This document shows, piece by piece, positions 19,181-28,526 of a DNA stretch of 64,000 bases. Each line of letters starts with the position of its first letter. The stretch's first letter is position 1. Location of the stretch: positions 1-64,000 of the forward strand of contig NZ_RKQL01000007.1 in assembly GCF_003843835.1 (NCBI RefSeq). Direction: 5' to 3'. Under the pieces are notes generated by a model that worked only from the letters and a program-made list of their open reading frames with translations, was not told the origin of the DNA and searched no databases. Source of the DNA: Tibeticola sediminis (lineage in GTDB: Bacteria; Pseudomonadota; Gammaproteobacteria; Burkholderiales; Burkholderiaceae_C). The position numbers and the translations under genes are program-made.

Positions 19181-21070
19181 TCACTTCTCCTTTGCAGAGG
19201 TCGCCACGGCCGCAGCGGTTTCGGGTCGCCAAACGGTACCGATCGATACGCTCTTGAGCTTCTTCTGGCGACCATACCAGAGGTTGACCAGCCCGCGTGA
19301 GAAAAACACCGCCGAGAACATCGAGGTCAGGATGCCGATGACGTGCACCACCGCAAAGCCCCGCACCGGCCCCGAGCCAAAAGCCAGCAAGGCCAGGCCC
19401 GCAATCAGGGTCGTGATGTTGGAGTCGAAGATCGTCGCCCATGCGCGCTCGTAGCCCGCGGCGATCGCGGCCTGCGGCGCCACGCCGTTGCGCAGCTCCT
19501 CACGGATGCGCTCGTTGATGAGCACGTTGGAGTCGATCGCCATGCCCAGCGCCAGCGCCATCGCCGCCATGCCCGGCAGCGTCAGCGTCGCCTGCAGCAT
19601 CGACAGAATGGCCACGAGCAGCAACAGGTTCACCGCCAGCGCCAAGCCGGAAAACACCCCAAACAAGCCGTAATAGAGCGCCATGAACGCGACGATGACC
19701 AAAAAGCCCCAAAGCACGCTGTGAAAGCCCTTGGCAATGTTCTCGGCGCCCAGGCTCGGACCGATGGTGCGCTCTTCGATGATTTCCATCGGCGCAGCCA
19801 GCGACCCTGCGCGCAGCAGCAAGGCGAGGTCGTTGGCTTCGGTCACCGTCATCGCGCCCGAGATTTGGAAGCGGTTGCCGAGCTCGCCCTGAATCACCGG
19901 CGCGGTCAGCACCTCGCCCTTGCCCTTCTCGAACAGCACGATGGCCATGCGTTTTTTCAGGTTCTCGCGGCTGACGTCGCGCATGATCCGCCCCCCCTTG
20001 GCATCGACGGTCAGGTCGACCTTGGGGCTTTGGGTTTGCGCGTCGAAGCCCGGCTGTGCGTCGGTCAGGCTATCCCCCGTGAGGATGACCTGTTTTTTGA
20101 CGATGATCGGCCGGCCGTCGCGCTGCGGGAAGCGCTCCGAGCCGAGCGGCACCGGGCCACGGCCGGCTTGGGCCTCGCGCGCCTCGGGGCTGTCGTCGAC
20201 GAGCCGAAGCTCGAGCGTGGCGGTGCGACCCAGGATGTCTTTGGCCTTGGCCGTGTCCTGCACGCCCGGCAGCTGCACGACGACGCGGTTGCCGCCCTGC
20301 TGTTGGATGACGGGTTCGGACACCCCGAGCTCGTTGATGCGGTTGTGCAGCGTGGTGATGTTTTGCTTGAGCGCCTGCTCCTCGATCTTGCGCGCCGCCG
20401 CGGGCTTGAGCGTCGCGACGAGCCGCGTCTCTTCGCCCTCACCCTGGCGGGCGAGCTGCAGTTCGGGGAACTGGTCCTTCACCACGCGCTCGATCGCTTC
20501 GGCCACGGCGGCTTCGCGCACGCGGATTTCGATCGACTCACCGTTGCGGCTGATGCCGCCATGACGGATGCTCTTCTCGCGCAGCACGCTGCGCAGATCC
20601 CCCGCGAGCGACTCGACCTTTTTGGCCAGCGCCGCCTTCATGTCCACCTCGAGCATGAAGTGCACGCCGCCCCGCAAGTCGAGGCCGAGGTACATCGGAC
20701 GCGCATGCAGCGCCGTGAGCCAGCCCGGAGTGCGCGAGACGAGGTTGAGCGCGACGATGTAGGCGGGGTCGGCCGGATCCGGGTTGAGCGCGCGCTGCAG
20801 CACGTCCTTGGCCTTGATTTGCTCGTCCGGCGTGGCGAAGCGCGCCCGAAGCGAGGGCCCGTCGAGCGTCACGGCCTCGGGCTTGAGGCCCGCTTCGGCC
20901 AACAACTGCTCCACGCGCGCGCGCAGCGGCTCGTCCACGTGAACGCTCGCCTTCGCGCCCGAAACCTGCACCGCCGGCGCTTCGCCGTAGAGGTTGGGCA
21001 GCGCATAAATGATGCCCGCCAACAGGGCGAGCGCGATGAGGACATATTTCCAGACCGGGTAACGGTTCAT
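19181..21070 (-). CDS. secD: Protein translocase subunit SecD
   Basis: A 629-residue partner of SecF. The first helix is followed by the P1 domain, which starts near YLGLDLRGGVHFMLEVD, and a long periplasmic region. A six-helix C-terminal part carries the signature LALGMAIDSNVLINERIREE. Length and order are normal for betaproteobacteria. It sits between yajC and secF on the same strand, with 102 bp to yajC. Confidence 0.96.
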   Translation of the reverse strand: MNRYPVWKYVLIALALLAGIIYALPNLYGEAPAVQVSGAKASVHVDEPLRARVEQLLAEAGLKPEAVTLDGPSLRARFATPDEQIKAKDVLQRALNPDPADPAYIVALNLVSRTPGWLTALHARPMYLGLDLRGGVHFMLEVDMKAALAKKVESLAGDLRSVLREKSIRHGGISRNGESIEIRVREAAVAEAIERVVKDQFPELQLARQGEGEETRLVATLKPAAARKIEEQALKQNITTLHNRINELGVSEPVIQQQGGNRVVVQLPGVQDTAKAKDILGRTATLELRLVDDSPEAREAQAGRGPVPLGSERFPQRDGRPIIVKKQVILTGDSLTDAQPGFDAQTQSPKVDLTVDAKGGRIMRDVSRENLKKRMAIVLFEKGKGEVLTAPVIQGELGNRFQISGAMTVTEANDLALLLRAGSLAAPMEIIEERTIGPSLGAENIAKGFHSVLWGFLVIVAFMALYYGLFGVFSGLALAVNLLLLVAILSMLQATLTLPGMAAMALALGMAIDSNVLINERIREELRNGVAPQAAIAAGYERAWATIFDSNITTLIAGLALLAFGSGPVRGFAVVHVIGILTSMFSAVFFSRGLVNLWYGRQKKLKSVSIGTVWRPETAAAVATSAKEK

Positions 21071-21172
21071 GGCTGGCTCCTGGAAAAACAGGCAGCGACG
21101 CGCGCAGGCGCAGACCCAAATGAGCCCGACACCGGCGGCACGCGGGCACGCGCCGGGGCGGGTTTCGATCGA

Positions 21173-21508
21173 TCAAAGCGGCTTGATCGTGCCCTTGGGC
21201 AGCACTTGAACGACGGACATGCGCTGGAACTGCACCTCGACGCCGGGCGCGACCTCGACACCGATGTAGACATCGCCGAGCTTGGTCACCTTGCCAAGCA
21301 TGCCGCCGCCGAGCACCACCTCGTCACCCTTGGCGAGCGCGTCGACCATGGCTTTGTGCTCCTTGGCCTTCTTCATTTGCGGACGAATCATGACGAAGTA
21401 GAGCACCACGAACATCAGCACGAGCGGCAGCATGCTCATGAGCGAGGACTGGGCGTCGCCACCGGCAGCAGCCGGCGCGGTCTGGGCAAAAGCAGAGGAA
21501 ATGAACAC
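21173..21508 (-). CDS. yajC: Preprotein translocase accessory subunit YajC
   Basis: A 111-residue protein with one N-terminal transmembrane helix (MLPLVLMFVVLYFVMIRPQ) and a cytoplasmic part containing KGDEVVLGGGMLGKVTK. YajC associates with SecDF. I chose a GTG start (MFISSAFAQT) because GGAG lies six bases upstream; a TTG two codons earlier overlaps that site. It heads the yajC-secD-secF cluster. tgt and queA, often upstream, are not here; instead ~255 bp precede a mobile repeat. Confidence 0.93.
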   Translation of the reverse strand: MFISSAFAQTAPAAAGGDAQSSLMSMLPLVLMFVVLYFVMIRPQMKKAKEHKAMVDALAKGDEVVLGGGMLGKVTKLGDVYIGVEVAPGVEVQFQRMSVVQVLPKGTIKPL

Positions 21509-21764
21509 GAACAACTCCAGAAAGCATGAAAACGAAGGATCGCGCGCGCAGCACCCAGGGACCGCTCACGCACGGACGGGCTGCACACGCCCAAAGCGCA
21601 GGGGGGCTCGCGCGGGCAAGCCGGCATTGTATGCGGCACCCTCGGCGTGAGGGCCAGGCGCGGTGACGGTCGGGGCCTGACCGCCGCAGGGCCGGCGCAG
21701 GTCCGTCTTACTCCTAATTAGAGAGCAACCAATCAGCGATTCACGCCGGGATTCTGCCAATTGG
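21509..21764. other. Intergenic region upstream of yajC
   Basis: No convincing reading frame or RNA gene. The AT-rich patch CTCCTAATTAGAGAG (itself partly palindromic) near 21.71-21.73 kb is the best candidate for promoter sequence of the yajC-secDF transcript, but I cannot assign -35 and -10 boxes with confidence. Confidence 0.3.
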
Positions 21765-22009
21765 TTCAACCTAAATCCGGCAGTTGATCGCTTTGAGCTG
21801 AATACAAGGTGTTGGTGTTTGAGCCGTTTTTGGTGCAAAAGCCGTTCACCGCTTGGGTGAGCGCTGCGCGCCCGTTCGAGCCGCCCTCGGGCGCGGGGGC
21901 GGCGTTGCAAATCCTCGCCATGGCCAGCGCCATGGCTGCGGTTTGCGCCTTGCCCGCGCGCCCGATGACGGCCCGTCCGGGCGCGCTCAACTGCCGGATT
22001 TAGGTTCAA
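21765..22009 (+). repeat. 245-bp MITE-like element, complete
   Basis: It is bounded by 20-bp perfect inverted repeats: AACCTAAATCCGGCAGTTGA at 21768-21787 and its complement at 21987-22006. There is no coding capacity. The right half matches the copy at the window start and carries the hairpin CCATGGC-CAGC-GCCATGG. These ends differ from the IS5-like ends of the MITE near 8.3 kb, although the internal core is shared. The element stops eight bases before the stop codon of the adjacent minus-strand gene. Confidence 0.82.
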
Positions 22010-22016
22010 AAAACCT

Positions 22017-25000
22017 TCAGGCAGCCCGCTGCAGCTGCGCGGCGCTGCGCCAGGCGGCCAATTGCGCCTGCCACTGCGCGCGAACCTGCGCCAAGTGGCG
22101 CGCCTTCACATGGCCGTAGCCGCGGATGTGCTCGGGCAGCCGGGCGATTTCCACCGCCTGCGCATGATTCTCGGGCGTGAGGGCCGCGAGCAGTTCCTCG
22201 ATCGTCGCGCGGTATTCGTCGATCAGTGCGCGTTCGGTGCGGCGCTCTTCGCTATAGCCGAAGGGGTCGAGCACGCTGCCGCGCAAGCCCTTGAGCCGCG
22301 CAAGCACCGCAAACACCCGGCCCATCCACGGGCCGAAGGGGCGCTTGACCAGTTCCCCGCGCTCGTTGCGCCGCGCCAAGAGCGGCGGCGCGAGGTGGTA
22401 GTGCAGCCGGTAGTCGCCCTCGAACATCTGGGCGATCTTCTGCTGGAACGACGGGTCGCTGTGCAGCCGTGCCACTTCGTACTCATCCTTGTAGGCCATG
22501 AGCTTGAACAGGTAGCGCGCCACCGCCTCGGCCAGCGTCTGCTTGGCGCTCGCGCCCGGCGCGGCGGCCCACATCGCCGCCTCGGCCGCGCGCACGCGTT
22601 CGACGAAGGCGCGGTAACGCTCGGCATACGCGGCGTTCTGGAAGTCGGTGAGGTAAGCCACCCGGCGCTCGACCAGCTGCGCCAGCGTCTCGCGCGGCTT
22701 GAACTGGATGACCTGCGCCGCCGGCTGCACCAGCGCCATCACCCGGGGCAGATCGTGCGCAGCCCAGCGGCCCCATTCGAACGCGGCCTTGTTGAGCGAC
22801 ACCGCCACGCCGTTGAGCTCGATGGCGCGCATCAGCGCCGCGTGGGTGAGCGGAATCCAGCCCTTTTGCCAGGCGTAGCCCAGCACCATGGGGTTGACGT
22901 AGAGGGTGTCGCCCAAGAGCCCAAGCGCCAGGCGCTCGGCATCGAAGCGGCCCACGGCGTCCTCCCCCAGCAAACCCACCACCTCGGCCACGCAGGCGGC
23001 CGAGGGGTCTTGCCAGTCGGGGTTGTGCACGAAGGCCGCCGTGGGCGGCGCATCGGTGTTGAGTGCCACATGCGTGCGGCCGCGGCCCATGCGCTGCACG
23101 GTTTCCTTGGCGGCGGTGACCACCGGATCGCAACCGATGATGAGGTCGGCGGCCGCCAGACTCACGCGCGTGGTGCAAATATCCTCCTGGTGCGCCCCAA
23201 GCAGCACATGGCTCCAGGTGGCACCACCCTTTTGCGCCAGGCCCGCCGCATCCTGCGTGACCACCCCTTTGCCCTCCAGGTGCGCGGCCACACCCAGCAG
23301 CTGTCCGATCGTGATGACCCCGGTGCCGCCGACCCCCGCCACCACGATGCCCCAGGGGCGTGCGCCCAGCGCGGGCAGCGTGGGTTCGGGCAGGGCGCCC
23401 AGCGACTCGGGCGTGGGCGCCTGGCCCTTCTCTTTCTTGCGCAACTGCCCGCCTTCGACGGTCACGAAGCTCGGGCAAAAGCCCTTGACGCAGGAAAAAT
23501 CCTTGTTGCAGGTGCTCTGGTTGATTTGCCGCTTGCGGCCGAACTCGGTCTCCAGCGGCTCGACCGACAGGCAATTGCTCTGCTCGCCGCAGTCGCCGCA
23601 GCCCTCGCACACGGCTTCGTTGATGACCGCGCGCCGCGCCGGGTCGGGCATGAGGCCACGCTTGCGACGCCGGCGCTTTTCGGTCGCGCAGGTCTGGTCG
23701 TAAATGATGATGGTGGTGCCCTTGATTTCCCGAAACTCGCGCTGGATGGCGTCGAGCCGGTCGCGGTGCTCGATGGCGATGCCCTCCGGGATGCCGGCCA
23801 CGCCTTGGTATTTCTCCGGCTCGTCGGTGACGATGGTGATTTTCACCGCGCCCTCGGCGCGCATGGCCTGCGCGATCTGAACCACACTGAGGCCATCGGG
23901 CCGCTCGCCAATCGGCTGGCCGCCGGTCATGGCCACCGCGTCGTTGTAGAGAATTTTGTAGGTGATGTTCACCCCGGCCGCAATGCTCTGGCGGATCGCC
24001 AGAATGCCGCTGTGGAAGTAGGTGCCGTCACCCAGGTTGGCAAAAATATGCGGCTCGGTCGAAAACGGCTGCTGGCCCACCCAAGTCACCCCTTCGCCGC
24101 CCATCTGCGTAAAGCCCGACGTGTGCCGGTCGGGCATCCAGATCGTCATGAAGTGACAGCCGATGCCAGCCACCGCGCGCGAACCCTCGGGTACGCGGGT
24201 GCTGGTGTTGTGCGGGCAGCCCGAGCAGAACCAGGGCAGGCGGTCTGCCGGCGGCTTGACTTCGATGAGCGTGCGCTCGGCGGCCTCGATGGCCTCGAGC
24301 CGCTGGCGCAAGTGCACCGCCGTGTCCGCATCCACCCCGAGCGCAAGCAAACGCTTGGCGATCGCACGGGCGATCAGCGCGGGCGTCAGGTCCGCGTTGG
24401 CGCGCAGCAGCACGTTGGCCGAGGGGTTGGGCATGCTCCATTCACCGCCCGAATGGTCATCGCCCACCTCGTCGAACTTGCCCAGCACATTGGGCCGCAC
24501 GTCGGGCCGCCAGTTGTAGAGCTCTTCCTTGAGCTGGTATTCGATGACCTGGCGCTTCTCCTCCACCACCAGGATTTCCTGCAGCCCCGCGGCAAAGGCG
24601 CGCGTGATGCTTGCCTCCAGCGGCCACACCACCGCCACCTTGTGCAGCCGGATGCCCAGCGCGCGGCAACGCGCCTCGTCGAGCCCCAAATCCACCAGCG
24701 CCTGCCGCGTGTCGTTGTAGGCCTTGCCGCTGGCCATGATGCCAAAGCGGTCGTTCGGCCCCTCGATCACATTGTGGTTGAGCCGGTTGGCCCGCACATA
24801 GGCGAGCGCCGCGTACCACTTGGTGTGAAAGAGCCGCGCCTCCTGCTCCAGCGCCGCGTCGGGCCAGCGGATGTGCACGCCGCCCGGCGGCATCTCGAAA
24901 TCGTCCGGCAGTTTGATGCGCACCCGGTCGGGGTCAATCTCGGCCGTGGCACTCGACTCCACGATCTCCTGGATCGTCTTCATGCCCGACCACACGCCCG

Positions 25001-25613
25001 CGTAGCGGCTCATCGCGAACGCATGCAGGCCCAGGTCCAGAATCTCTTGCACCGACGCGGGGAAAAACACCGGAAAGCCCACGGCCTTGAAGATGTGGTC
25101 GCTCTGGTGCGCGGCGGTGCTGCTCTTGGCCACATGGTCGTCGCCCGCCACCGCGATCACCCCACCCCACGGCGTCGTGCCCGCCATGTTGGCGTGCTTG
25201 AACACATCGGCGCAGCGATCCACGCCCGGCCCCTTGCCGTACCAGATGCCAAACACGCCATCAAAGCGGTTCGTGCCCGGCGGCGCAAAGCCCAGCTGCT
25301 GCGTGCCCCACAGGGCAGTCGCCGCCAGTTCCTCGTTCACCCCGGGCTGGAACACGATGTTCTGCGCAGCCAGGTATTTCTTCGCCTTCTGCAGCGCCTG
25401 GTCGTAACCCCCCAGCGGCGAGCCCCGATAACCACTGATGAAGCCCGCCGTGTTCTTGCCCAAGCGCGCATCCCGCACGCGCTGCAGCATCGGCAAACGC
25501 ACGAGCGCCTGGATGCCGCTCATGAACGCGCGCCCGTGGTCGAGCGCATATTTGTCGTCGAGGGTCACGCGCTCGAGCGCGCGGCGAATGGATTCAGGCA
25601 AAGGCGCATTCAT
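22017..25613 (-). CDS. Indolepyruvate ferredoxin oxidoreductase, fused
   Basis: A 1198-residue cytoplasmic enzyme that oxidatively decarboxylates aryl-pyruvates from aromatic amino acids to acyl-CoAs, passing electrons to ferredoxin. The alpha-type subunit (TPP enzyme, with the thiamine-binding region GDGTYFHSGILAIRQS) and the gamma-type subunit (WGIVVAGVGGTGVITIGQLL) are fused. Between them is a cysteine-rich Fe-S segment (CEGCGDCGEQSNC, then CNKDFSCVKGFCP). The length fits the long single-chain form of proteobacteria. I chose the ATG giving MNAPLPESIRRALERV. It is monocistronic; an Lrp/AsnC-type regulator is encoded about 1 kb upstream on the other strand. Confidence 0.94.
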   Translation of the reverse strand: MNAPLPESIRRALERVTLDDKYALDHGRAFMSGIQALVRLPMLQRVRDARLGKNTAGFISGYRGSPLGGYDQALQKAKKYLAAQNIVFQPGVNEELAATALWGTQQLGFAPPGTNRFDGVFGIWYGKGPGVDRCADVFKHANMAGTTPWGGVIAVAGDDHVAKSSTAAHQSDHIFKAVGFPVFFPASVQEILDLGLHAFAMSRYAGVWSGMKTIQEIVESSATAEIDPDRVRIKLPDDFEMPPGGVHIRWPDAALEQEARLFHTKWYAALAYVRANRLNHNVIEGPNDRFGIMASGKAYNDTRQALVDLGLDEARCRALGIRLHKVAVVWPLEASITRAFAAGLQEILVVEEKRQVIEYQLKEELYNWRPDVRPNVLGKFDEVGDDHSGGEWSMPNPSANVLLRANADLTPALIARAIAKRLLALGVDADTAVHLRQRLEAIEAAERTLIEVKPPADRLPWFCSGCPHNTSTRVPEGSRAVAGIGCHFMTIWMPDRHTSGFTQMGGEGVTWVGQQPFSTEPHIFANLGDGTYFHSGILAIRQSIAAGVNITYKILYNDAVAMTGGQPIGERPDGLSVVQIAQAMRAEGAVKITIVTDEPEKYQGVAGIPEGIAIEHRDRLDAIQREFREIKGTTIIIYDQTCATEKRRRRKRGLMPDPARRAVINEAVCEGCGDCGEQSNCLSVEPLETEFGRKRQINQSTCNKDFSCVKGFCPSFVTVEGGQLRKKEKGQAPTPESLGALPEPTLPALGARPWGIVVAGVGGTGVITIGQLLGVAAHLEGKGVVTQDAAGLAQKGGATWSHVLLGAHQEDICTTRVSLAAADLIIGCDPVVTAAKETVQRMGRGRTHVALNTDAPPTAAFVHNPDWQDPSAACVAEVVGLLGEDAVGRFDAERLALGLLGDTLYVNPMVLGYAWQKGWIPLTHAALMRAIELNGVAVSLNKAAFEWGRWAAHDLPRVMALVQPAAQVIQFKPRETLAQLVERRVAYLTDFQNAAYAERYRAFVERVRAAEAAMWAAAPGASAKQTLAEAVARYLFKLMAYKDEYEVARLHSDPSFQQKIAQMFEGDYRLHYHLAPPLLARRNERGELVKRPFGPWMGRVFAVLARLKGLRGSVLDPFGYSEERRTERALIDEYRATIEELLAALTPENHAQAVEIARLPEHIRGYGHVKARHLAQVRAQWQAQLAAWRSAAQLQRAA

Positions 25614-25678
25614 GGCATCGGTCTCCGGGTGGGGTCCTGCAAACGGCCGCGCCGCCTCGTGGGCGCCGCACCGGCACA

Positions 25679-25707
25679 TCGGGCCTTGCCCTAGAGCAAG
25701 CGCCCGA
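25679..25707. promoter_or_regulatory. Dyad-symmetric element upstream of the oxidoreductase gene
   Basis: The arms TCGGGCCTTGC and GCAAGCGCCCGA form an 11-bp near-perfect dyad with one bulged C around CCTAGA, 66 bp upstream of the start. It could be an operator or an mRNA hairpin. No U-run follows on either strand. The rest of the 300-bp gap to the Uma2 gene shows no gene. Confidence 0.45.
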
Positions 25708-25913
25708 TCTCAAAACGCAGTGTAGAGAGATCGCCGCGAGAGGTGTTTGCTTTTCGTGCCCAAAAACCGCGCATCCGCGCAAGCTTCTTGCCGATCAGCC
25801 TCAAAACCTCGCGTAAACCCTAATCAAAGTCACTGTTTTGGAAAGGGTTGAGACGCTGCGATTCGGCGATGCCCGGGTCGCGGCTCGCCATGCTGGCTTG
25901 CTCCCGGTCGCAC

Positions 25914-26504
25914 TCATGCATCGGACGACGCGCCTGCCCCAACCGCAGGCGCGACATCTTCGAACACCTGCGCCAAGGGCAGCGACAGGTGCACGCTGCC
26001 CAGTTCGAGCACCTCGTCGCCGCTGTAGGGGTACAGCACCCAGTGGCCGCTGGCGTCGCGCCGGTAGATCTCGACGCTGCGGCGGTCGGGGTCGATCAGC
26101 ACGTATTCCTGCAAGCTCGGCAGGCTGCGGTAGGCCGCGAACTTGCCCCCGCGGTCGAAGGCCTCGGTACTGGGCGAAAGCACCTCGGCCACCAGCACGG
26201 GCTCGGCTTTTGCCAACGGCTGCTGGGCGTCGGCGGCCGAACAGGTGACAAACACGTCGGGGTAAAAATACGCGTCCGCTGCCGCCACGCGCAGCTTCAT
26301 GTCGGCAATGTAGGTGCGGCAGGGCGTGCCGCGCAGGTGAGAGCGCAGGGCAGAAGCCAAATTCAGGCTCACCGTCACATGCGCGTCGCTGCCGCCCGCC
26401 ATCGCGAATACCTCGCCCGCGAGGTATTCATGCTTCACCGGCTGGTTGGCCTCCCAAGCGAGATAGTCTTCGGCGCCGAATTTGGGCTGGGCAAGCGCGG
26501 TCAT
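25914..26504 (-). CDS. Uma2 family (DUF820) putative nuclease
   Basis: A 196-residue protein of the Uma2/DUF820 family, which has a PD-(D/E)XK nuclease-like fold but no established cellular role. Visible features are the N-terminal EDYLAWEANQPVKHEYLAGE, the FYPDVFVTCS motif (Asp), PVLVAEVLSPSTEAFDRGGK (Glu and Lys) and YVLIDPDRRSVEIYRR. AGGAG lies seven bases before the ATG. The family is scattered and often horizontally acquired. It is divergent from the Lrp gene. Confidence 0.88.
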   Translation of the reverse strand: MTALAQPKFGAEDYLAWEANQPVKHEYLAGEVFAMAGGSDAHVTVSLNLASALRSHLRGTPCRTYIADMKLRVAAADAYFYPDVFVTCSAADAQQPLAKAEPVLVAEVLSPSTEAFDRGGKFAAYRSLPSLQEYVLIDPDRRSVEIYRRDASGHWVLYPYSGDEVLELGSVHLSLPLAQVFEDVAPAVGAGASSDA

Positions 26505-26575
26505 GGGGAACTCCTGGCAAGCGGTGCAGCGCTGCATTGTGACGGAACGCCGCAATCCGCGGCAAGATAGCGCCC

Positions 26576-27055
26576 ATGAACCCGCGCCTCGACAAATTCG
26601 ACCTGGCCATCCTGCGCGAGTTGCAGGCCGACGGGCGGCTGTCCAATGCCGAGCTGGCCGCCCGTGTGGGGCTGTCCGCCGCGCCCTGCTGGCGCCGGGT
26701 GCGCGCGCTCGAAGAAGCCGGCTTCATCACCGGCTACCGCGCCATCCTCGACCGGCAGAAAATCGGCCTGGGCGTGCTCGCCTTCGTGCGGCTCGATGCC
26801 GAGCGCAACAGCGGCGAAGTGACCCGCGCGCTCGAAGACGCGATCCGCCGCATCCCTGAAATCATCGCCTGCCACTACATCAGCGGCACCGGTACGTTCG
26901 AGCTGCAGGTGGTCAGCCGCGACCTCGCGAGCTTCAGCGCCTTCGCCCGCGACGTGCTGCTGAACCTGCCCAATGTCAAAGACGTGCACACCAGCTTCTC
27001 GCTCGGCGAGGTCAAGGCCGACGGGGCGCTGCCGTTGGACGCGGCGGGTGCGTGA
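26576..27055 (+). CDS. Lrp/AsnC-family transcriptional regulator
   Basis: A 159-residue regulator. The N-terminal helix-turn-helix (LDKFDLAILRELQADGR, then LSNAELAARVGLS) is followed by the RAM ligand-binding domain (residues ~70-150). These proteins sense amino acids. Its closeness to the indolepyruvate oxidoreductase gene suggests, but does not show, control of aromatic amino acid catabolism. Confidence 0.93.
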   Translation: MNPRLDKFDLAILRELQADGRLSNAELAARVGLSAAPCWRRVRALEEAGFITGYRAILDRQKIGLGVLAFVRLDAERNSGEVTRALEDAIRRIPEIIACHYISGTGTFELQVVSRDLASFSAFARDVLLNLPNVKDVHTSFSLGEVKADGALPLDAAGA

Positions 27056-27130
27056 GGGCTGTGCGGCCAAACATCCGTTTTCTTCGCCGACAATCAACGG
27101 TCACACCTCCCGAGCACCAACCTTTGTTGC

Positions 27131-28474
27131 ATGACCACCTTCGTAGCTGCGCCCCCATTGCCCGAAGAACCCACCATCGCGATCCTCGGCTTGGGATACG
27201 TTGGCCTCCCGCTGGCGATCGAATTCGGCAAGCATTTCGACACGATCGGCTTTGACCATGCCTCTGCCCGAATCGCGGCCTGTCAGCAGGGCTGCGACCC
27301 GTCTGGCGAAATCGAGGCGGCTTCCTTTGCACAAGCCCGGCGGCTGCGCTTCACGACCGATGCCGCCAGCCTGCGCAGCGCGGACGTGCTCATCGTCGCC
27401 GTGCCTACGCCTGTCGATGCCGCCCACCGCCCGGACTTCGGCCCGCTCATCGCGGCGTCAGAAGCGGTTGGACGCAACCTCAAATCGGGCGCGCTCGTGG
27501 TTTATGAGTCCACCGTCTACCCGGGCGCCACGGAAGAGGTGTGTGTACCCGTACTGGAGCGGCACTCCGGCCTGCGATGGGCGGGTCGCGCTGACGCCGG
27601 CCCAACGGGCGGCCAATTCCACATCGGCTATAGCCCAGAGCGCATCAACCCCGGTGAAAAGGGCCGCAGCCTCACGACGGTGGTCAAAGTCGTTGCCGCG
27701 GACGACGAAGCGCACCTCGAATACCTCGCTGGCCTGTACGGGCAAATTGTCAGGGCTGGAATCCACCGAGCCAGTTCGATCAAGGTAGCCGAGGCCGCCA
27801 AAGTGATCGAAAACACCCAACGCGACCTGAACATTGCCCTAATGAACGAGTTGGCGATCATTTTCGACCGCATCGGCATTGACACCCAGGAGGTGCTGGA
27901 AGTTGCGGGCACGAAATGGAACTTCCTGCGCTTTCAGCCAGGATTGGTCGGCGGGCACTGCATCGGGGTGGACCCTTATTACCTCACGCATAAAGCGGAA
28001 ATGCTGGGCTATCACCCCCAGGTCATCCTGGCCGGGCGACGCATCAACGACGACATGGGCCGCTTCGTGGCCCAGAAAACCGTCAAACTCCTGGCGCAAC
28101 AAGGCCGGCCGCTGTTTGGTGCCAGCTGCAACGTGCTTGGGCTCACTTTCAAGGAAAACTGCCCGGACTTGCGCAACTCACGCGTCCCCGAGCTGATTGC
28201 CGAACTGCAAAGCTTCGGCCTGCGCGTGGCAGTCCATGACGCCGTGGCCAGCTCCGCGGCCGCCCGCGACGAATACGGCATCGAACTCCAGCCGCTCGAC
28301 GCCCTGCCGCAGGCCGATGCGCTCGTCGTCGCGGTGGCCCACGATGCATACCGCTCGCTCGATCCCGCCGCCCTCAACGCGCTGGTTCGCCCCGCTGGCG
28401 TCGTGGTCGACGTCAAAGCCTGCTTGCCCCGTGCGCGCATCGAAAGCGCGGGCTATACCATTTGGAGGCTTTGA
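27131..28474 (+). CDS. UDP-N-acetylhexosamine 6-dehydrogenase (TviB/WbpO-like)
   Basis: A 447-residue NAD-dependent UDP-sugar dehydrogenase. The N-terminal NAD domain has AILGLGYVGLPLAIEFGK. The centre has NTQRDLNIALMNELA and the catalytic-cysteine motif GGHCIGVDPYY. The C-terminal UDP-binding domain has GLTFKENCPDLRNS. The TviB/WbpO subgroup oxidises UDP-GlcNAc or UDP-GalNAc to the uronic acid; the exact substrate cannot be read from the sequence. It opens the glycan locus and is followed within 55 bp by the flippase gene. Confidence 0.9.
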   Translation: MTTFVAAPPLPEEPTIAILGLGYVGLPLAIEFGKHFDTIGFDHASARIAACQQGCDPSGEIEAASFAQARRLRFTTDAASLRSADVLIVAVPTPVDAAHRPDFGPLIAASEAVGRNLKSGALVVYESTVYPGATEEVCVPVLERHSGLRWAGRADAGPTGGQFHIGYSPERINPGEKGRSLTTVVKVVAADDEAHLEYLAGLYGQIVRAGIHRASSIKVAEAAKVIENTQRDLNIALMNELAIIFDRIGIDTQEVLEVAGTKWNFLRFQPGLVGGHCIGVDPYYLTHKAEMLGYHPQVILAGRRINDDMGRFVAQKTVKLLAQQGRPLFGASCNVLGLTFKENCPDLRNSRVPELIAELQSFGLRVAVHDAVASSAAARDEYGIELQPLDALPQADALVVAVAHDAYRSLDPAALNALVRPAGVVVDVKACLPRARIESAGYTIWRL

Positions 28475-28526
28475 TGGCACCCTGTCCCCAGCGCCCGCCC
28501 CATGCGCTGGCCCGCGCTGGGGCCGT

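Noticed and set aside
22062-25694. 1210-residue plus-strand frame
   Set aside because: It is antisense to the indolepyruvate oxidoreductase gene, which has clear family motifs.
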